Shown here: positions 16,362-25,180 of the stretch, piece after piece
Layout: the number at the start of each line of letters is the position of its first letter
How positions within the stretch are numbered: the first letter of the stretch is position 1
Assembly (NCBI GenBank): GCA_002314445.1
Contig: DCFX01000063.1
Coordinates: 4,617 to 68,616, forward strand
Direction of reading: 5' to 3'
DNA: 64,000 bases
Origin: Treponema sp. UBA1793
GTDB taxonomy: Bacteria; Spirochaetota; Spirochaetia; Treponematales; Treponemataceae
Program-made: the position numbers and the translations under genes
The notes under the pieces: generated by a model
Seen by the model: the letters and a program-made list of their open reading frames with translations, nothing else
Told to the model about the DNA's origin: nothing
The model's database searches: none

Positions 16362-17288
16362 ATGGGTGATATTTTTGAGAACGATATAGATAATGAAAAT
16401 GAGAATCTTGCTGCACTGGAAGATTCTGTATATGAAACTGAAGAAAATAACGACGGTTTTACGTTTGACAAACCGCTGTATCATCTGAAACTTATGTATT
16501 CCTGCGAAAGTGTATATGCTGCATCAAGCAGCATTGGCGAGCTTAACCCGGGTGAAAGTGTTATTGTCCCGACGCGCTATGGTAAAGATTTGGCAGTCGT
16601 ACTCGGACAAACGAAGAAACCTATTGGTGTAAAACCTTCAGATATTGTTGAAGTCGAAAGAAGGGCTTCAAATGATGATCTGGAACGTGTGGAAACTTTG
16701 AAGAAGAAGGAAGCGGAGGCATTTGGCATTTTCAAGGAAAAAGTATCTGCACATCATCTTGATATGAAACTGATTTCCGTACATTTTCTGCTTGACGAAC
16801 AGAAAGCGCTGTTCTTTTTTAGTTCTGACAACCGTGTTGATTTCCGCGAGCTCGTAAAAGATCTTGTATCTGTGTTCAAAATGCGCATAGAACTGCGGCA
16901 GATCGGCGTTCGCGACGAATCCCGCATAACGGGCGGTCTCGGAGTGTGCGGGCGCCCGTACTGCTGCCATTCCGTATCCGATAAGCTCAGGCCGGTTTCC
17001 ATTCGCATGGCAAAAGATCAGAATCTGTCGCTTAACTCAATGAAAATTTCAGGACAATGCGGACGGCTGCTGTGTTGCCTTTCATATGAATTTGACTGGT
17101 ACAATGAAGCCCGCAAGAGCCTGCCTTCCGAAGGTATCCGCCTTTTTTACGACGGAACAAACTTTAAAATTACGGAAGTTAATCCGATAACGTCTATGGT
17201 GAAGCTGCTCGGAGAAGACGGCCGGCTTCTTGAAGTTAATGCAAAACGGTTTACTAAAGATTCCAGCGGTCACTGGAAAATAGGCTGA
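16362..17288 (+). CDS. PSP1-domain protein, YaaT/RicT type
   Basis: 308 residues. Residues about 45-130 form the N-terminal PSP1 part (GESVIVPTRYGKDLAVVLG), and the conserved RicT core follows: DFRELVKDLVSVFKMRIELRQIGVRDE, the cysteine cluster CGRPYCCHSV, MAKDQNLSLNSMKISGQCG, RLLCCLSYEFDWY. In Bacillus RicT joins RicA and RicF in an iron-sulfur complex that controls RNase Y and developmental phosphorelays; whether that applies here is unknown because RicA/RicF are not in the window. The acidic first 30 residues are not part of the family. AGGAG lies 8 bases before the ATG. Confidence 0.92.
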   Translation: MGDIFENDIDNENENLAALEDSVYETEENNDGFTFDKPLYHLKLMYSCESVYAASSSIGELNPGESVIVPTRYGKDLAVVLGQTKKPIGVKPSDIVEVERRASNDDLERVETLKKKEAEAFGIFKEKVSAHHLDMKLISVHFLLDEQKALFFFSSDNRVDFRELVKDLVSVFKMRIELRQIGVRDESRITGGLGVCGRPYCCHSVSDKLRPVSIRMAKDQNLSLNSMKISGQCGRLLCCLSYEFDWYNEARKSLPSEGIRLFYDGTNFKITEVNPITSMVKLLGEDGRLLEVNAKRFTKDSSGHWKIG

Positions 17289-17296
17289 ACCGTCCG

Positions 17297-18028
17297 TTAT
17301 TGTATTATACAGATAAGATTTTTGCTTGTTTGAGAAAATTCATCCATGTCGAACGAGCTGTAAAATTTGAATTCCCTGTATCCGGCTTCAGTCCCGAAAG
17401 AAATAATTTCTTCTTTTGTTAAAGGATAGACTTCTTCGTTTTCCATTACTTTGAGAATTCTTCCGTTTCCTGTTTCAATACTCTCGTTCAGATACATCAG
17501 CTTGCTTCCACTCTGTTTTAGAGACGACATCATCCTTACCCGGATGCTGCTTCGCTCTGCAAGCGGAGTAACGGGCGCCTGCTCTGCCAGATGAAAGTTG
17601 AACAGCTCAAGAACAAGCGTTCCTTTTTCCGCGAGCAGAATCCGGCTGTCGAAGAAAAATTTCCTCAACAATGTTTTGTCGTGAATAAAGGCAATCCGAT
17701 TGTTAAGACACGAAATTACATTGTAAAAACTTTTTCCAAGAAAACGCGTCATATCAAGCGTTGAAAGCTGAAAAAAGCGTACTGCTGTAAGCTGTGTTCG
17801 TCTGCGGAGATTTGCGGCAGCTATAAGCTCCCTTGAAACCTCAAGACCTGTAACATCAGAGCCGTCTTGCGCCAGTTCGTGCTCAAGTGCTCCTGTTCCG
17901 CATCCTATCTGCAGAAATTTTACCGGTGGCGTATATGTTTTTTTAACACTATTATAAAATTTCTTTTTGGCTTCCGTGACAGGATAAAGTTCATCATAAT
18001 ATTCGACCACATTCTGTATGAATTCCAT
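17297..18028 (-). CDS. Class I SAM-dependent methyltransferase
   Basis: 243 residues. Motif I is FLQIGCGTGALEHEL (about 38-52) followed by the acidic end of strand 2 (VTGLEVSREL), and motif-IV-like NVISCLNNRIAF. The C-terminal half contains MEYL-like strands (LMYLNESIETGNGRILKVMENEEVYPLTKEEI) typical of small-molecule methyltransferases. The substrate cannot be inferred. It converges with the PSP1 gene (8 bases between stops) and is divergent from proS. Its -10 TATAAT ends 7 bases before ATG, with no ribosome site. Confidence 0.85.
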   Translation of the reverse strand: MEFIQNVVEYYDELYPVTEAKKKFYNSVKKTYTPPVKFLQIGCGTGALEHELAQDGSDVTGLEVSRELIAAANLRRRTQLTAVRFFQLSTLDMTRFLGKSFYNVISCLNNRIAFIHDKTLLRKFFFDSRILLAEKGTLVLELFNFHLAEQAPVTPLAERSSIRVRMMSSLKQSGSKLMYLNESIETGNGRILKVMENEEVYPLTKEEIISFGTEAGYREFKFYSSFDMDEFSQTSKNLICIIQ

Positions 18029-18035
18029 ACTATTT

Positions 18036-18063
18036 ATTATAAATCATACCGTCAGAAAAGCAA
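18036..18063 (-). promoter_or_regulatory. Promoter of the methyltransferase gene, leaderless layout
   Basis: TTGCTT (18063-18058), 16-bp spacer, TATAAT (18041-18036), then AAATAGT and ATG 18028 on the minus strand. No Shine-Dalgarno fits between. Confidence 0.6.
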
Positions 18064-18107
18064 TGAGAAAATGATAATATAAATGAATACATGGCCGGAT
18101 ACTTAAC

Positions 18108-18137
18108 TTGAAATGTCTCTACTATTTACGATAAAAT
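18108..18137 (+). promoter_or_regulatory. Promoter of proS, leaderless layout
   Basis: TTGAAA (18108-18113), 18-bp spacer, TAAAAT (18132-18137), then 8 bases to ATG 18146. The -35 box overlaps the alternative ATG at 18113, which argues against that start. Confidence 0.55.
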
Positions 18138-18145
18138 GTCTTAAT

Positions 18146-19993
18146 ATGAAAACTTCTCAAACTATTATTTCGACACTGCGGGATGCCCCTGCAGACGCCG
18201 TTATTGCAAGCCATCAGCTTATGATGCGTGCTGGACTTATCCGTAAATTAGCAAACGGTCTGTATACATATATGCCGCTGGGACTTCGTTCTTTCCGCAA
18301 AGTAGAGAATATTATCCGTGAGGAACTTGATGCTGCCTGTTTTCTTGAAATGAAACCGACCGTTGTCGTTCCCGGCGATCTCTGGAAGGAAAGCGGCCGC
18401 TGGCAGACAATGGGTGAAGAAATGCTCAAGGTAAAAACCCGCAGCGGACAGGATATGGTTATAAGCCCGACTGCGGAGGAAGCTTTTACTGCTGTTATTC
18501 GTGACAATCTTACTTCATATAAACAGCTGCCGATTATCGGCTATCAGATAAACACGAAATACCGCGATGAAATCCGTCCGAGATACGGCGTTATGCGCGG
18601 CCGCGAGTTTGTCATGATGGATGCCTATTCATTTGACGCTGATCAGAAATCTCTGGATGAAAGTTATGAAAAATTTGCAAAAGCATACCGCCGTATTTTC
18701 AAGCGTATGGGAATTTCAGCGATTCCTGTACGTGCTGATACAGGGGCTATGGGCGGTTCCGGTTCTGAAGAGTTTATGGTTGAAAGTGAGGTCGGAGACA
18801 ATACGCTCATCCTCTGCCCGAAATGCGGATACGCTGCAAACGTAGAGAAAGCTTCCTGCCGGCAGGATACCGCACTCGGCGCAGATGGAAAGCCGGAAGT
18901 AAAAACCGATAAACCTGTCGAAAAAGTTCCATGTCCCGGTGTAGAGACAATCGGGCAGATGGAAGAATTTTTCAAGATGCCGGCAAGCCAGTTTATAAAA
19001 GTTCTTATCTACAAAATATACAACAGCAGTCTTGAACTTGCAAAAGCTCCCGGCGGTGCATCGTTCAAACAGGAAAAAAGTGAATCCGGCTCTGTATATT
19101 ATCCGGTAAGTTTCTTCGCTGTTGCAATCAGGGGCGACTTGGATGTGAGCGAAACAAAACTTGCAGCAGTGCTAAAAGCGAGCGGTGCAGAGCTTGCAGG
19201 AGAAGATGAGGTAATTGCGTATTCCGGTGCACCTCACGGATTTGTCGGTCCTGTAGGCCTTACAAAAGTGCCCCTGCTTGCTGATGAAAGCGTTATGATA
19301 CTGCAGAACGACGGAACGTACGATGTCCGCGTACACGACACGGTTACCGGCGGCGGTGCAAAAGACATAGACAACATGCACGTTGAACCGGTACGTGATT
19401 TTGTCCCGTTCATGACTGCTGATGTAAGGACTGTAAGGCCGGGGGATAAGTGTCCCGACTGCGGTACGGAACTTTATTCAAAGAAAGGTAACGAACTTGG
19501 ACATATTTTCAAGCTCGGCGATAAATATACAAAGTCAATGCATGTGACATATCTTGACGAGAACGGAAAGGCTCAAATTCCGCTTATGGGATGCTATGGA
19601 ATTGGGCTTGACCGCACACTTGCCTCGATTATTGAAGAGCATCACGATGATAAGGGAATTATCTGGACGATGAGTACCTGTCCTTATCAGGTCGCTGTCG
19701 TTCCCATTAAGTATCAGGACAAGATGAAAGAGACCGCCGATGCTGTTTACGCGGAGCTCACAAAGGCAGGAATTGAAGTTCTGCTCGATGACCGCAATGA
19801 GCGGCCCGGCGTAAAGTTTGCAGATATGGATCTGATCGGAATTCCAGTACGGATTGTTGTAGGAGAGAAAAATCTTCCGAATGTGGAGATCAAGGAACGT
19901 GCGGCAGTATCGCCGGTGCTTGTTCCTGCACATGAAGCTGCGGAGTACGCAGTAAAAATTGTGCGGGATGCGCTTGCCGCACTAGACTCCTGA
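18146..19993 (+). CDS. proS: Prolyl-tRNA synthetase
   Basis: 615 residues, bacterial-type ProRS with the long insertion between motifs 2 and 3. It charges tRNA-Pro. Visible: N-terminal SQTIISTLRDAPADA, motif 1 region LRSFRKVENIIREEL, motif 2 RDEIRPRYGVMRGREFVMMDAYSF split here around the arginine, insertion domain (about 230-400) with CPKCGYAANVEKA and later CPDCGTEL cysteine pairs, motif 3 MGCYGIGLDRTLASIIEEHHDD..GIIW and a C-terminal anticodon-binding domain ending VKIVRDALAAL. I choose ATG 18146 (MKTSQ) because homologues begin there and the upstream ATG 18113 falls in the -35 box. The extra cysteines suggest a zinc-binding element within the insertion. Confidence 0.95.
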   Translation: MKTSQTIISTLRDAPADAVIASHQLMMRAGLIRKLANGLYTYMPLGLRSFRKVENIIREELDAACFLEMKPTVVVPGDLWKESGRWQTMGEEMLKVKTRSGQDMVISPTAEEAFTAVIRDNLTSYKQLPIIGYQINTKYRDEIRPRYGVMRGREFVMMDAYSFDADQKSLDESYEKFAKAYRRIFKRMGISAIPVRADTGAMGGSGSEEFMVESEVGDNTLILCPKCGYAANVEKASCRQDTALGADGKPEVKTDKPVEKVPCPGVETIGQMEEFFKMPASQFIKVLIYKIYNSSLELAKAPGGASFKQEKSESGSVYYPVSFFAVAIRGDLDVSETKLAAVLKASGAELAGEDEVIAYSGAPHGFVGPVGLTKVPLLADESVMILQNDGTYDVRVHDTVTGGGAKDIDNMHVEPVRDFVPFMTADVRTVRPGDKCPDCGTELYSKKGNELGHIFKLGDKYTKSMHVTYLDENGKAQIPLMGCYGIGLDRTLASIIEEHHDDKGIIWTMSTCPYQVAVVPIKYQDKMKETADAVYAELTKAGIEVLLDDRNERPGVKFADMDLIGIPVRIVVGEKNLPNVEIKERAAVSPVLVPAHEAAEYAVKIVRDALAALDS

Positions 19994-20002
19994 AACTAAA
20001 GT

Positions 20003-21142
20003 ATGTTTAAAACCAGAAGAATTTCTTTCGTTTTTATTTTCGCGGTAATCGCTTCAGTCTGGTGTATCTCATCTGCTGAAGCATTGCCTGGTTTTACGCC
20101 GTACATCGCCGATGTTTCCGGCGAATATGTATATTATCAGGATAAAACATTTGGCAGAACGTCATATATCGGTTTTCTGTACTATAATAATTCAACGTAT
20201 GCTGTCCGGTATTATGCTCCCGAAGATAAGGATAAGCATCTGCCCGAGAAATCGATGGAAATACTGTTTTCGCTTGATCCCGCTGCCGACCATATCGAAA
20301 TGACGGGGGAGAGAATCGTAAGCAGCATCACTCCTGATGATTCTGAATTTGTTAATTATATCCATGATATTTTTTATGAACTTAATGCACGGCGTATCAA
20401 GGCCGGAAAAACATTTCCAGTGGGAAATTCCGGTAAACAGTATGATATTTTTTCCGGTTCCGATATTGCTGTAGTAGATAATTTTCCACAGTTCGGCGGA
20501 AAAGTGACGATGGAATATAATCATCTTGTCCCATTGTTCAATTTAAAGACCATCGTTTCCGATGAGAACATTGTGCTGCTGCAGATTGTAACAATTGGAA
20601 CTCTTCGTACTTCTGCTGATACTTCGTTTACTGATTTTACCGGTATTCCTGAAAAATATTTTGACGGCAGTCACGCATTCGTTTATAATAAGAAAGCTGA
20701 AAGGAAGGTATTTACGACTTCCGACGGGCAGACTGTCCCGCTTGATTCTCAATGGACGCAGTCAATGGATAATCTCTGGCTTTTAGGTAATTCTGCAATA
20801 GTATCGGCGGCGGTGATTCCTCCTCTTGGAGGTATGGAGCCTGATAAAAGTGTGGTTGCCGTTTTGCGCAGAATGCTTCAAAGTACACAGGGATCATATA
20901 TCAGCTGGAGAGATATTTCGCTTACGTATACTGGAAACAGGTATATAATAAACGGTGTGTTTTACCAGCCGGAAAGTAATACTGTGACGCGTACATTCAG
21001 AATCCTTTCTGAAAAAGACGATGGAGGTTATTACTTTTTTACGTTATCCGTATTTAATAATATTTACCAGACCGGCCATTTTTATTTTGATAATATAATC
21101 GGAGGATACGCTGTTCCAAAACAGGGAGCTTTGCATGAATAA
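20003..21142 (+). CDS. Exported protein of unknown function
   Basis: 379 residues with a signal peptide (about 1-28: RRISFVFIFAVIASVWCISSAEA). The mature protein is rich in Tyr and Phe and in alternating strand patterns (GFLYYNNSTYAVRYYAPEDK; YYFFTLSVFNNIYQTGHFYF). I recognise no family. It begins nine bases after the proS stop without a clear ribosome site and overlaps the next gene by eight bases, so proS, this gene and the GGDEF-like gene are probably one transcript. Periplasmic or outer-membrane location is inferred from the signal peptide. Confidence 0.75.
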   Translation: MFKTRRISFVFIFAVIASVWCISSAEALPGFTPYIADVSGEYVYYQDKTFGRTSYIGFLYYNNSTYAVRYYAPEDKDKHLPEKSMEILFSLDPAADHIEMTGERIVSSITPDDSEFVNYIHDIFYELNARRIKAGKTFPVGNSGKQYDIFSGSDIAVVDNFPQFGGKVTMEYNHLVPLFNLKTIVSDENIVLLQIVTIGTLRTSADTSFTDFTGIPEKYFDGSHAFVYNKKAERKVFTTSDGQTVPLDSQWTQSMDNLWLLGNSAIVSAAVIPPLGGMEPDKSVVAVLRRMLQSTQGSYISWRDISLTYTGNRYIINGVFYQPESNTVTRTFRILSEKDDGGYYFFTLSVFNNIYQTGHFYFDNIIGGYAVPKQGALHE

Positions 21143-22637
21143 TTATTTTGAGTCGATATTCCTTATAATTATCAGTTTGTTATGTTTTCTATATGCTATG
21201 TATTTTATGCAGCATAATGAAAAAGAGACAGCTGATGTTCCTTTTGCCGCGGCAAATTTCTTTATGGGAGTCTGGAATCTGCTCAGGGCCATCAATCAAA
21301 TGGTTCCCGAAAGATATCATTTATCAATCAGTTCAGTAACATATCTTGTGATTGAATTTTCTGCATATACTCTTTTCTGGTTTTCATATCGGTATTCCAT
21401 CCCTGTTGAAAAACAAAATAAAAAAGTCGTATTCCTGCCGCTCATTTTTCCTGTGGCGACATTCATCGGTTTGTTGTATAAAAAAACAGCACTGTTTGCT
21501 TTTACAGGGAGAAAGGCCCTGCATCTTTGGGATTATCTGCATGCATCATATGGATATATCCTTATAGGTATTGCTGCAGTACTTTTTGTCATGCGCTGCA
21601 TATCGTCCTTCCAGCAGAATAAAAAGGCGCTCATAGTGCTTACGACGGCTCTGATAGTCTTTATTATTCAGAATTTTGTTCGATATCTGAACACGATCGG
21701 ATATTTGCGTTATCTTGACGGTAATATTAACTTTTTTTACGACATATGTGTTTTTCTTCTTGTTAATCTTGCTTTTTTTGCAATGTATAATGATATGAAC
21801 GGGACTCTGATATCCCTGTCCAAGGAAACATTTTTTGACAGGACTGATCTTCCTTTGTTCGTTTTTAATACGAGTGATGATTTTTTAATCGCAAATGAAG
21901 CCGCCCGCAAGCTGTCATTTAATAATAACAATTTGAAATTGTGCCAGTATATGAAATACAGCGATATATTTCCTGCCGATGAATTCAGACGACTTGGTGT
22001 GCCGCAGGATAATCAGGAAGCTCAGATGTTTTATTTGTCGAATGTATCGACCGGAACGATGTATCTTTGTACTAAATTTCCTGTCAACCGGGGGTGCAGT
22101 GCAAAGATGCTTGGTTATTGTTGTACGATGTTTGACCTTAATTCATACAACATGCTTCTGAAGAATATGGAATCGAGCGCATATTCAGATCCGTTGACGG
22201 GCTGCCTGAACAGCAGCTCGTTTTTTATGAACATCAGGCTGGAAATAAAGCGCATGCACAACAGGAGTCTGCTTATTGTTGCAGGGCTTGATAATCTGTC
22301 GGAAATAAATTCAGTACTTGGCCACCATGCCGGTGATGCATATATTGCAGCGGCTGCGCAGATACTTCATGACATGTTTCCGAGCAGCCGTGTATTTCGT
22401 ATGGAAAGTTCCACCTTTTCGGTGCTGCTGTCATCGTCGCAATTGTCTGCAATGCCGGAATTGTTTGATTCCATCAGAGCTGCATGCAGCAAGTATTCGA
22501 AAAACAAATCGTATCCGCTTGTGATGTCAACCGGATACGCAGTAATAGAGGACAGAAATGTTGATGTCAATACTTATTATGAAACTGCACTTGGTAACAT
22601 GATGCTTGACCGGAGGGGACATGCATTGCGCGTTTAA
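21135..22637 (+). CDS. Membrane protein with degenerate GGDEF domain
   Basis: 500 residues. About six or seven membrane segments occupy residues 1-225 (7TM-like sensor input), a PAS-like stretch follows (FNTSDDFLIANEAARKLSF, about 243-345), then a GGDEF fold (SDPLTGCLNSSSFF onward, about 352-500). The signature is lost: FRMESSTFSVLL stands where FRxGGDEFxVLL is expected, and the metal-binding DxD region reads AGLDNLSEINSVLGHHAGD. It is therefore unlikely to make c-di-GMP; it could bind GTP or c-di-GMP or act as a scaffold. Its stop codon overlaps the stop of the convergent GerMN gene (shared TTAA). Confidence 0.82.
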   Translation: MNNYFESIFLIIISLLCFLYAMYFMQHNEKETADVPFAAANFFMGVWNLLRAINQMVPERYHLSISSVTYLVIEFSAYTLFWFSYRYSIPVEKQNKKVVFLPLIFPVATFIGLLYKKTALFAFTGRKALHLWDYLHASYGYILIGIAAVLFVMRCISSFQQNKKALIVLTTALIVFIIQNFVRYLNTIGYLRYLDGNINFFYDICVFLLVNLAFFAMYNDMNGTLISLSKETFFDRTDLPLFVFNTSDDFLIANEAARKLSFNNNNLKLCQYMKYSDIFPADEFRRLGVPQDNQEAQMFYLSNVSTGTMYLCTKFPVNRGCSAKMLGYCCTMFDLNSYNMLLKNMESSAYSDPLTGCLNSSSFFMNIRLEIKRMHNRSLLIVAGLDNLSEINSVLGHHAGDAYIAAAAQILHDMFPSSRVFRMESSTFSVLLSSSQLSAMPELFDSIRAACSKYSKNKSYPLVMSTGYAVIEDRNVDVNTYYETALGNMMLDRRGHALRV

Positions 22638-23515
22638 CGGAACGTTGACCGGGACAAGGGAGAGCCTATCCATTCACCTTCGCTTCCAAGATATTCTTCC
22701 CGCTGTCCTTCAACGATAAACTGGACGCTGTTTACAGTTGTAAAAGATGTTGCCGTATAAACAATCTGCATAAGTTGTCCAATGTAGCCTTCAACACCGA
22801 CAGGATTATATTCAAATTCTTCGCTGAAATTAAGCGTTGCAATTCCGTTCTTAACATTTGCGCTCAGCAGTTTTGTTCCTGCAGGAATAAGAGACATACA
22901 GTTTTTTGCCTTTTCGTCGGCAGTTGGCCCGGAGAGAAGGGCTTTGATTGCGTCTGAGAGAGGGGAATCCGATTTTTGCAAATGTCGTGTCACAATTTGT
23001 CTGCTTACGGAACCATCAGAATCAATAATGACAAAACACAATTGTGTGTTCGTTATCTCTGCTGCGGGTTTACTTTTTTGTACTTTTTCGACTGATTTTT
23101 CACTCTTGCTGTCAGCTGCTGGTGTTTTTTGATCAGAGGAGGCTGCTTCAGGGAGCTTTTCTGCTGCATCAGGTTTTTTCTGATCTGTAACTTTTAACGG
23201 CTCTTCTGGCTGTGCCGCCTGTTCCGGTTTCTGCTGAGTTTGTTCATTTTTCTGCTGTTCAGCCGTCTCTGCAGGCTTTGTATCTATTTGAACAACAGTA
23301 CTGTCACTGTTGTCTTGAGGAGCTGTTGCGTCTTCGTGTTTCTGGACAAATTCGGGCGTTTTACCGAATACACGGTTAAAAAAATCAGTATTTTTGAGAT
23401 TTAAAACGATTGTATCTTTTTTAACGAAAAAGAAAACAAGGAGTATGAGTGCAATAAGCAGCCAGCATGCAAAAGCGAATCCAGTATTTTTCCTGTTGTT
23501 TTTTTTATCAGACAT
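22634..23515 (-). CDS. GerMN-domain membrane-anchored protein
   Basis: 293 residues. A short cytoplasmic start (MSDKKNNRKN), one membrane anchor (about 11-31, WLLIALILLVFFFV), a long Lys/Glu/Gln/Pro/Ala-rich linker (about 55-150) and a C-terminal GerMN domain (about 150-285): LCFVIIDSDGSVSRQIV, PLSDAIKALLSGPT..E, LIPAGTKLLSANVKNGIATLNFSEEF, VQFIVEGQREEYL. GerMN domains occur in sporulation and cell-envelope proteins; in non-sporulating bacteria the role is unknown. I choose ATG 23515: TATAAT ends 6 bases upstream and no Shine-Dalgarno is present. Confidence 0.87.
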   Translation of the reverse strand: MSDKKNNRKNTGFAFACWLLIALILLVFFFVKKDTIVLNLKNTDFFNRVFGKTPEFVQKHEDATAPQDNSDSTVVQIDTKPAETAEQQKNEQTQQKPEQAAQPEEPLKVTDQKKPDAAEKLPEAASSDQKTPAADSKSEKSVEKVQKSKPAAEITNTQLCFVIIDSDGSVSRQIVTRHLQKSDSPLSDAIKALLSGPTADEKAKNCMSLIPAGTKLLSANVKNGIATLNFSEEFEYNPVGVEGYIGQLMQIVYTATSFTTVNSVQFIVEGQREEYLGSEGEWIGSPLSRSTFR

Positions 23516-23521
23516 AATTCT

Positions 23522-23550
23522 ATTATAGATTATCGGCAAAAGAAGGACAA
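23522..23550 (-). promoter_or_regulatory. Promoter of the GerMN gene, leaderless layout
   Basis: TTGTCC (23550-23545), 17-bp spacer, TATAAT (23527-23522), then AGAATT and ATG 23515. Confidence 0.55.
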
Positions 23551-23587
23551 TGTTTAATTATGAATAGTACAGTGTACCTGTACCCGC

Positions 23588-23637
23588 ATAAAAACGGGGA
23601 TACGGACGCAAAAAACTGCCGGTATCCCTGTTTTTAT
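23588..23637 (-). terminator. Terminator of the nfnAB-like operon
   Basis: A stem of about 16 bp with one wobble (23588-23603 with 23622-23637) and an 18-base loop. Read on the minus strand the second arm ends in GTTTTTAT. It lies 20 bases after the stop of the upstream flavoprotein gene. Confidence 0.75.
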
Positions 23638-23656
23638 ATAAGAAAGGCGCCGCCGA

Positions 23657-25177
23657 TTACTTTGTCAGATATTCGTTTATGCTTGCAGCTGCTTTTCGTC
23701 CTTCACCCATAGCCAGGATGACTGTCGCCGCCCCGAGAACGATATCGCCTCCGGCCCATACTTTTGCTTTGCTTGTGGCCTGTTTTTCATCAACCGTAAT
23801 ATGACCCTTTGTATCTGCATTCAATCCTTCTGTCGTCCGCACGAGCAGAGGATTTGAGCCGTTTCCGAGTGCCACAATAAGTGCATCACATGCGATTTCG
23901 TGCTCGCTTCCCGGAATTGCAACCGGACTTCTCCGTCCGGAAGCATCAGGTTCGCCGAGCTTGTAACTAAGTGCCTTAATGCCGCGGACACGTCCGTTGA
24001 CAGCTCTGTCGTCGCTTTGTATGCCAATAACTTCGATCGGATTTTCAAGGAAACGGAATTCGACACCTTCTTCCTCTGCATGTCCTACTTCTTCTTTCCG
24101 TGCCGGCATCTCGTCGCGCGTTCTGCGGTATACGACTGTCACGTGTTCTGCACCCAGACGAAGTGCCATACGGGCCGCATCCATTGCAACGTTTCCACCG
24201 CCGGTAACGATTACGTTCTTTGCTTCGTAGTACGGTGTGTCGGCCTTATCCTTTATGTACGCCTTCATCAGATTTGCGCGTGAAAGATATTCGTTTGCGC
24301 TGAATACACCGATTAAGTTTTCTCCCGGAATGTTAAGAAATTTCGGAAGACCCGCTCCGGTCCCGACGAATGCCGCATCAAATCCTTTTTCTGTCAGCAG
24401 CTGATCAAGTGTATCTGTGCGTCCGACAAGAAAATTTGTCTCGAATCTGACACCGATTTTTTTGAGATTTTCGACTTCATCTGCGACTATCGCCTTTGGA
24501 AGCCGGAATTCCGGAATTCCGTACAGCATGACGCCGCCCGCCTTATGGAATGCTTCAAACACTGTAACTGCGTGCCCTGCACGTGCGCAGTCGGCGGCGA
24601 CCGTAAGACCTGCGGGTCCTGAACCGATAACCGCAACTTTCTTTCCTGTTGCTGCTGCTATAACGGGCATGGTGACTTTATTGTTCTCCCGTTCCCAGTC
24701 GGCCACGAACCGTTCAAGGCGGCCTATAGAAACGGCATGTTCGGCAGATTTATATGTCTTGCCGACAGTACACTGTCCCTGACACTGTTTTTCCTGCGGG
24801 CAGACACGGCCGCAGATTGCAGGCAGCAGGTTTGTCTCTTTGATAATATCTACAGCAGCTTTGAAGTCGCCTTTCTGAATTTGTGCGATAAACTGCGGAA
24901 TCTGTACGTTTACCGGGCATCCGTTGACGCAGGGTTGGTTTTTGCACTGGAGACAGCGGCTTGCTTCAAGGACTGCCATTTCCTTTGTATAACCAAGCGA
25001 GACTTCGCTCATTTCGCGGGCACGTTTTGCCGGTTCTCCCGTCGGCATATTCTGCTGAGGAATGGCCATCCGGTCTTTTGGAGAAAAAGAACCATCATTG
25101 ATTTTTGCCCGAAGTTCTTCGTATTCCTTTGCTGCTTTATTTTCAAGCTCAATTGCTGAAATATACTGTTCTGCCAT
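23657..25177 (-). CDS. NADPH-dependent glutamate synthase small-subunit-like flavoprotein (NfnB/SudA type)
   Basis: 506 residues. N-terminal double-cluster cysteine domain (ASRCLQCKNQPCVNGCPVN and AICGRVCPQEKQCQGQC, about 70-140), then an FAD Rossmann motif (VAVIGSGPAGLTVAADC), a second one for NADPH (NVIVTGGGNVAMDAARMALRLGAEHVTVVYRRTRDEMPARKEE) and the C-terminal VWAGGDIVLGAATVILAMGEGRKAA. Beside the FAD/NAD-binding subunit gene, this fits NfnB of the electron-bifurcating NADH-dependent ferredoxin:NADP oxidoreductase, or the related sulfide dehydrogenase SudAB. A glutamate synthase large subunit is absent, which argues against GltD. AGGAG precedes the ATG; three bases separate the two genes. 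Confidence 0.9.
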   Translation of the reverse strand: MAEQYISAIELENKAAKEYEELRAKINDGSFSPKDRMAIPQQNMPTGEPAKRAREMSEVSLGYTKEMAVLEASRCLQCKNQPCVNGCPVNVQIPQFIAQIQKGDFKAAVDIIKETNLLPAICGRVCPQEKQCQGQCTVGKTYKSAEHAVSIGRLERFVADWERENNKVTMPVIAAATGKKVAVIGSGPAGLTVAADCARAGHAVTVFEAFHKAGGVMLYGIPEFRLPKAIVADEVENLKKIGVRFETNFLVGRTDTLDQLLTEKGFDAAFVGTGAGLPKFLNIPGENLIGVFSANEYLSRANLMKAYIKDKADTPYYEAKNVIVTGGGNVAMDAARMALRLGAEHVTVVYRRTRDEMPARKEEVGHAEEEGVEFRFLENPIEVIGIQSDDRAVNGRVRGIKALSYKLGEPDASGRRSPVAIPGSEHEIACDALIVALGNGSNPLLVRTTEGLNADTKGHITVDEKQATSKAKVWAGGDIVLGAATVILAMGEGRKAAASINEYLTK

Positions 25178-25180
25178 GTT

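Noticed and set aside
18113..18145. Upstream ATG as the proS start
   Set aside because: It overlaps the -35 box of the best promoter and adds residues not found at the start of ProRS, which begins near MKTSQ.
23657..25177. Assignment as glutamate synthase small subunit
   Set aside because: No large subunit gene is adjacent; the neighbouring FAD/NAD-binding subunit fits NfnAB/SudAB better.
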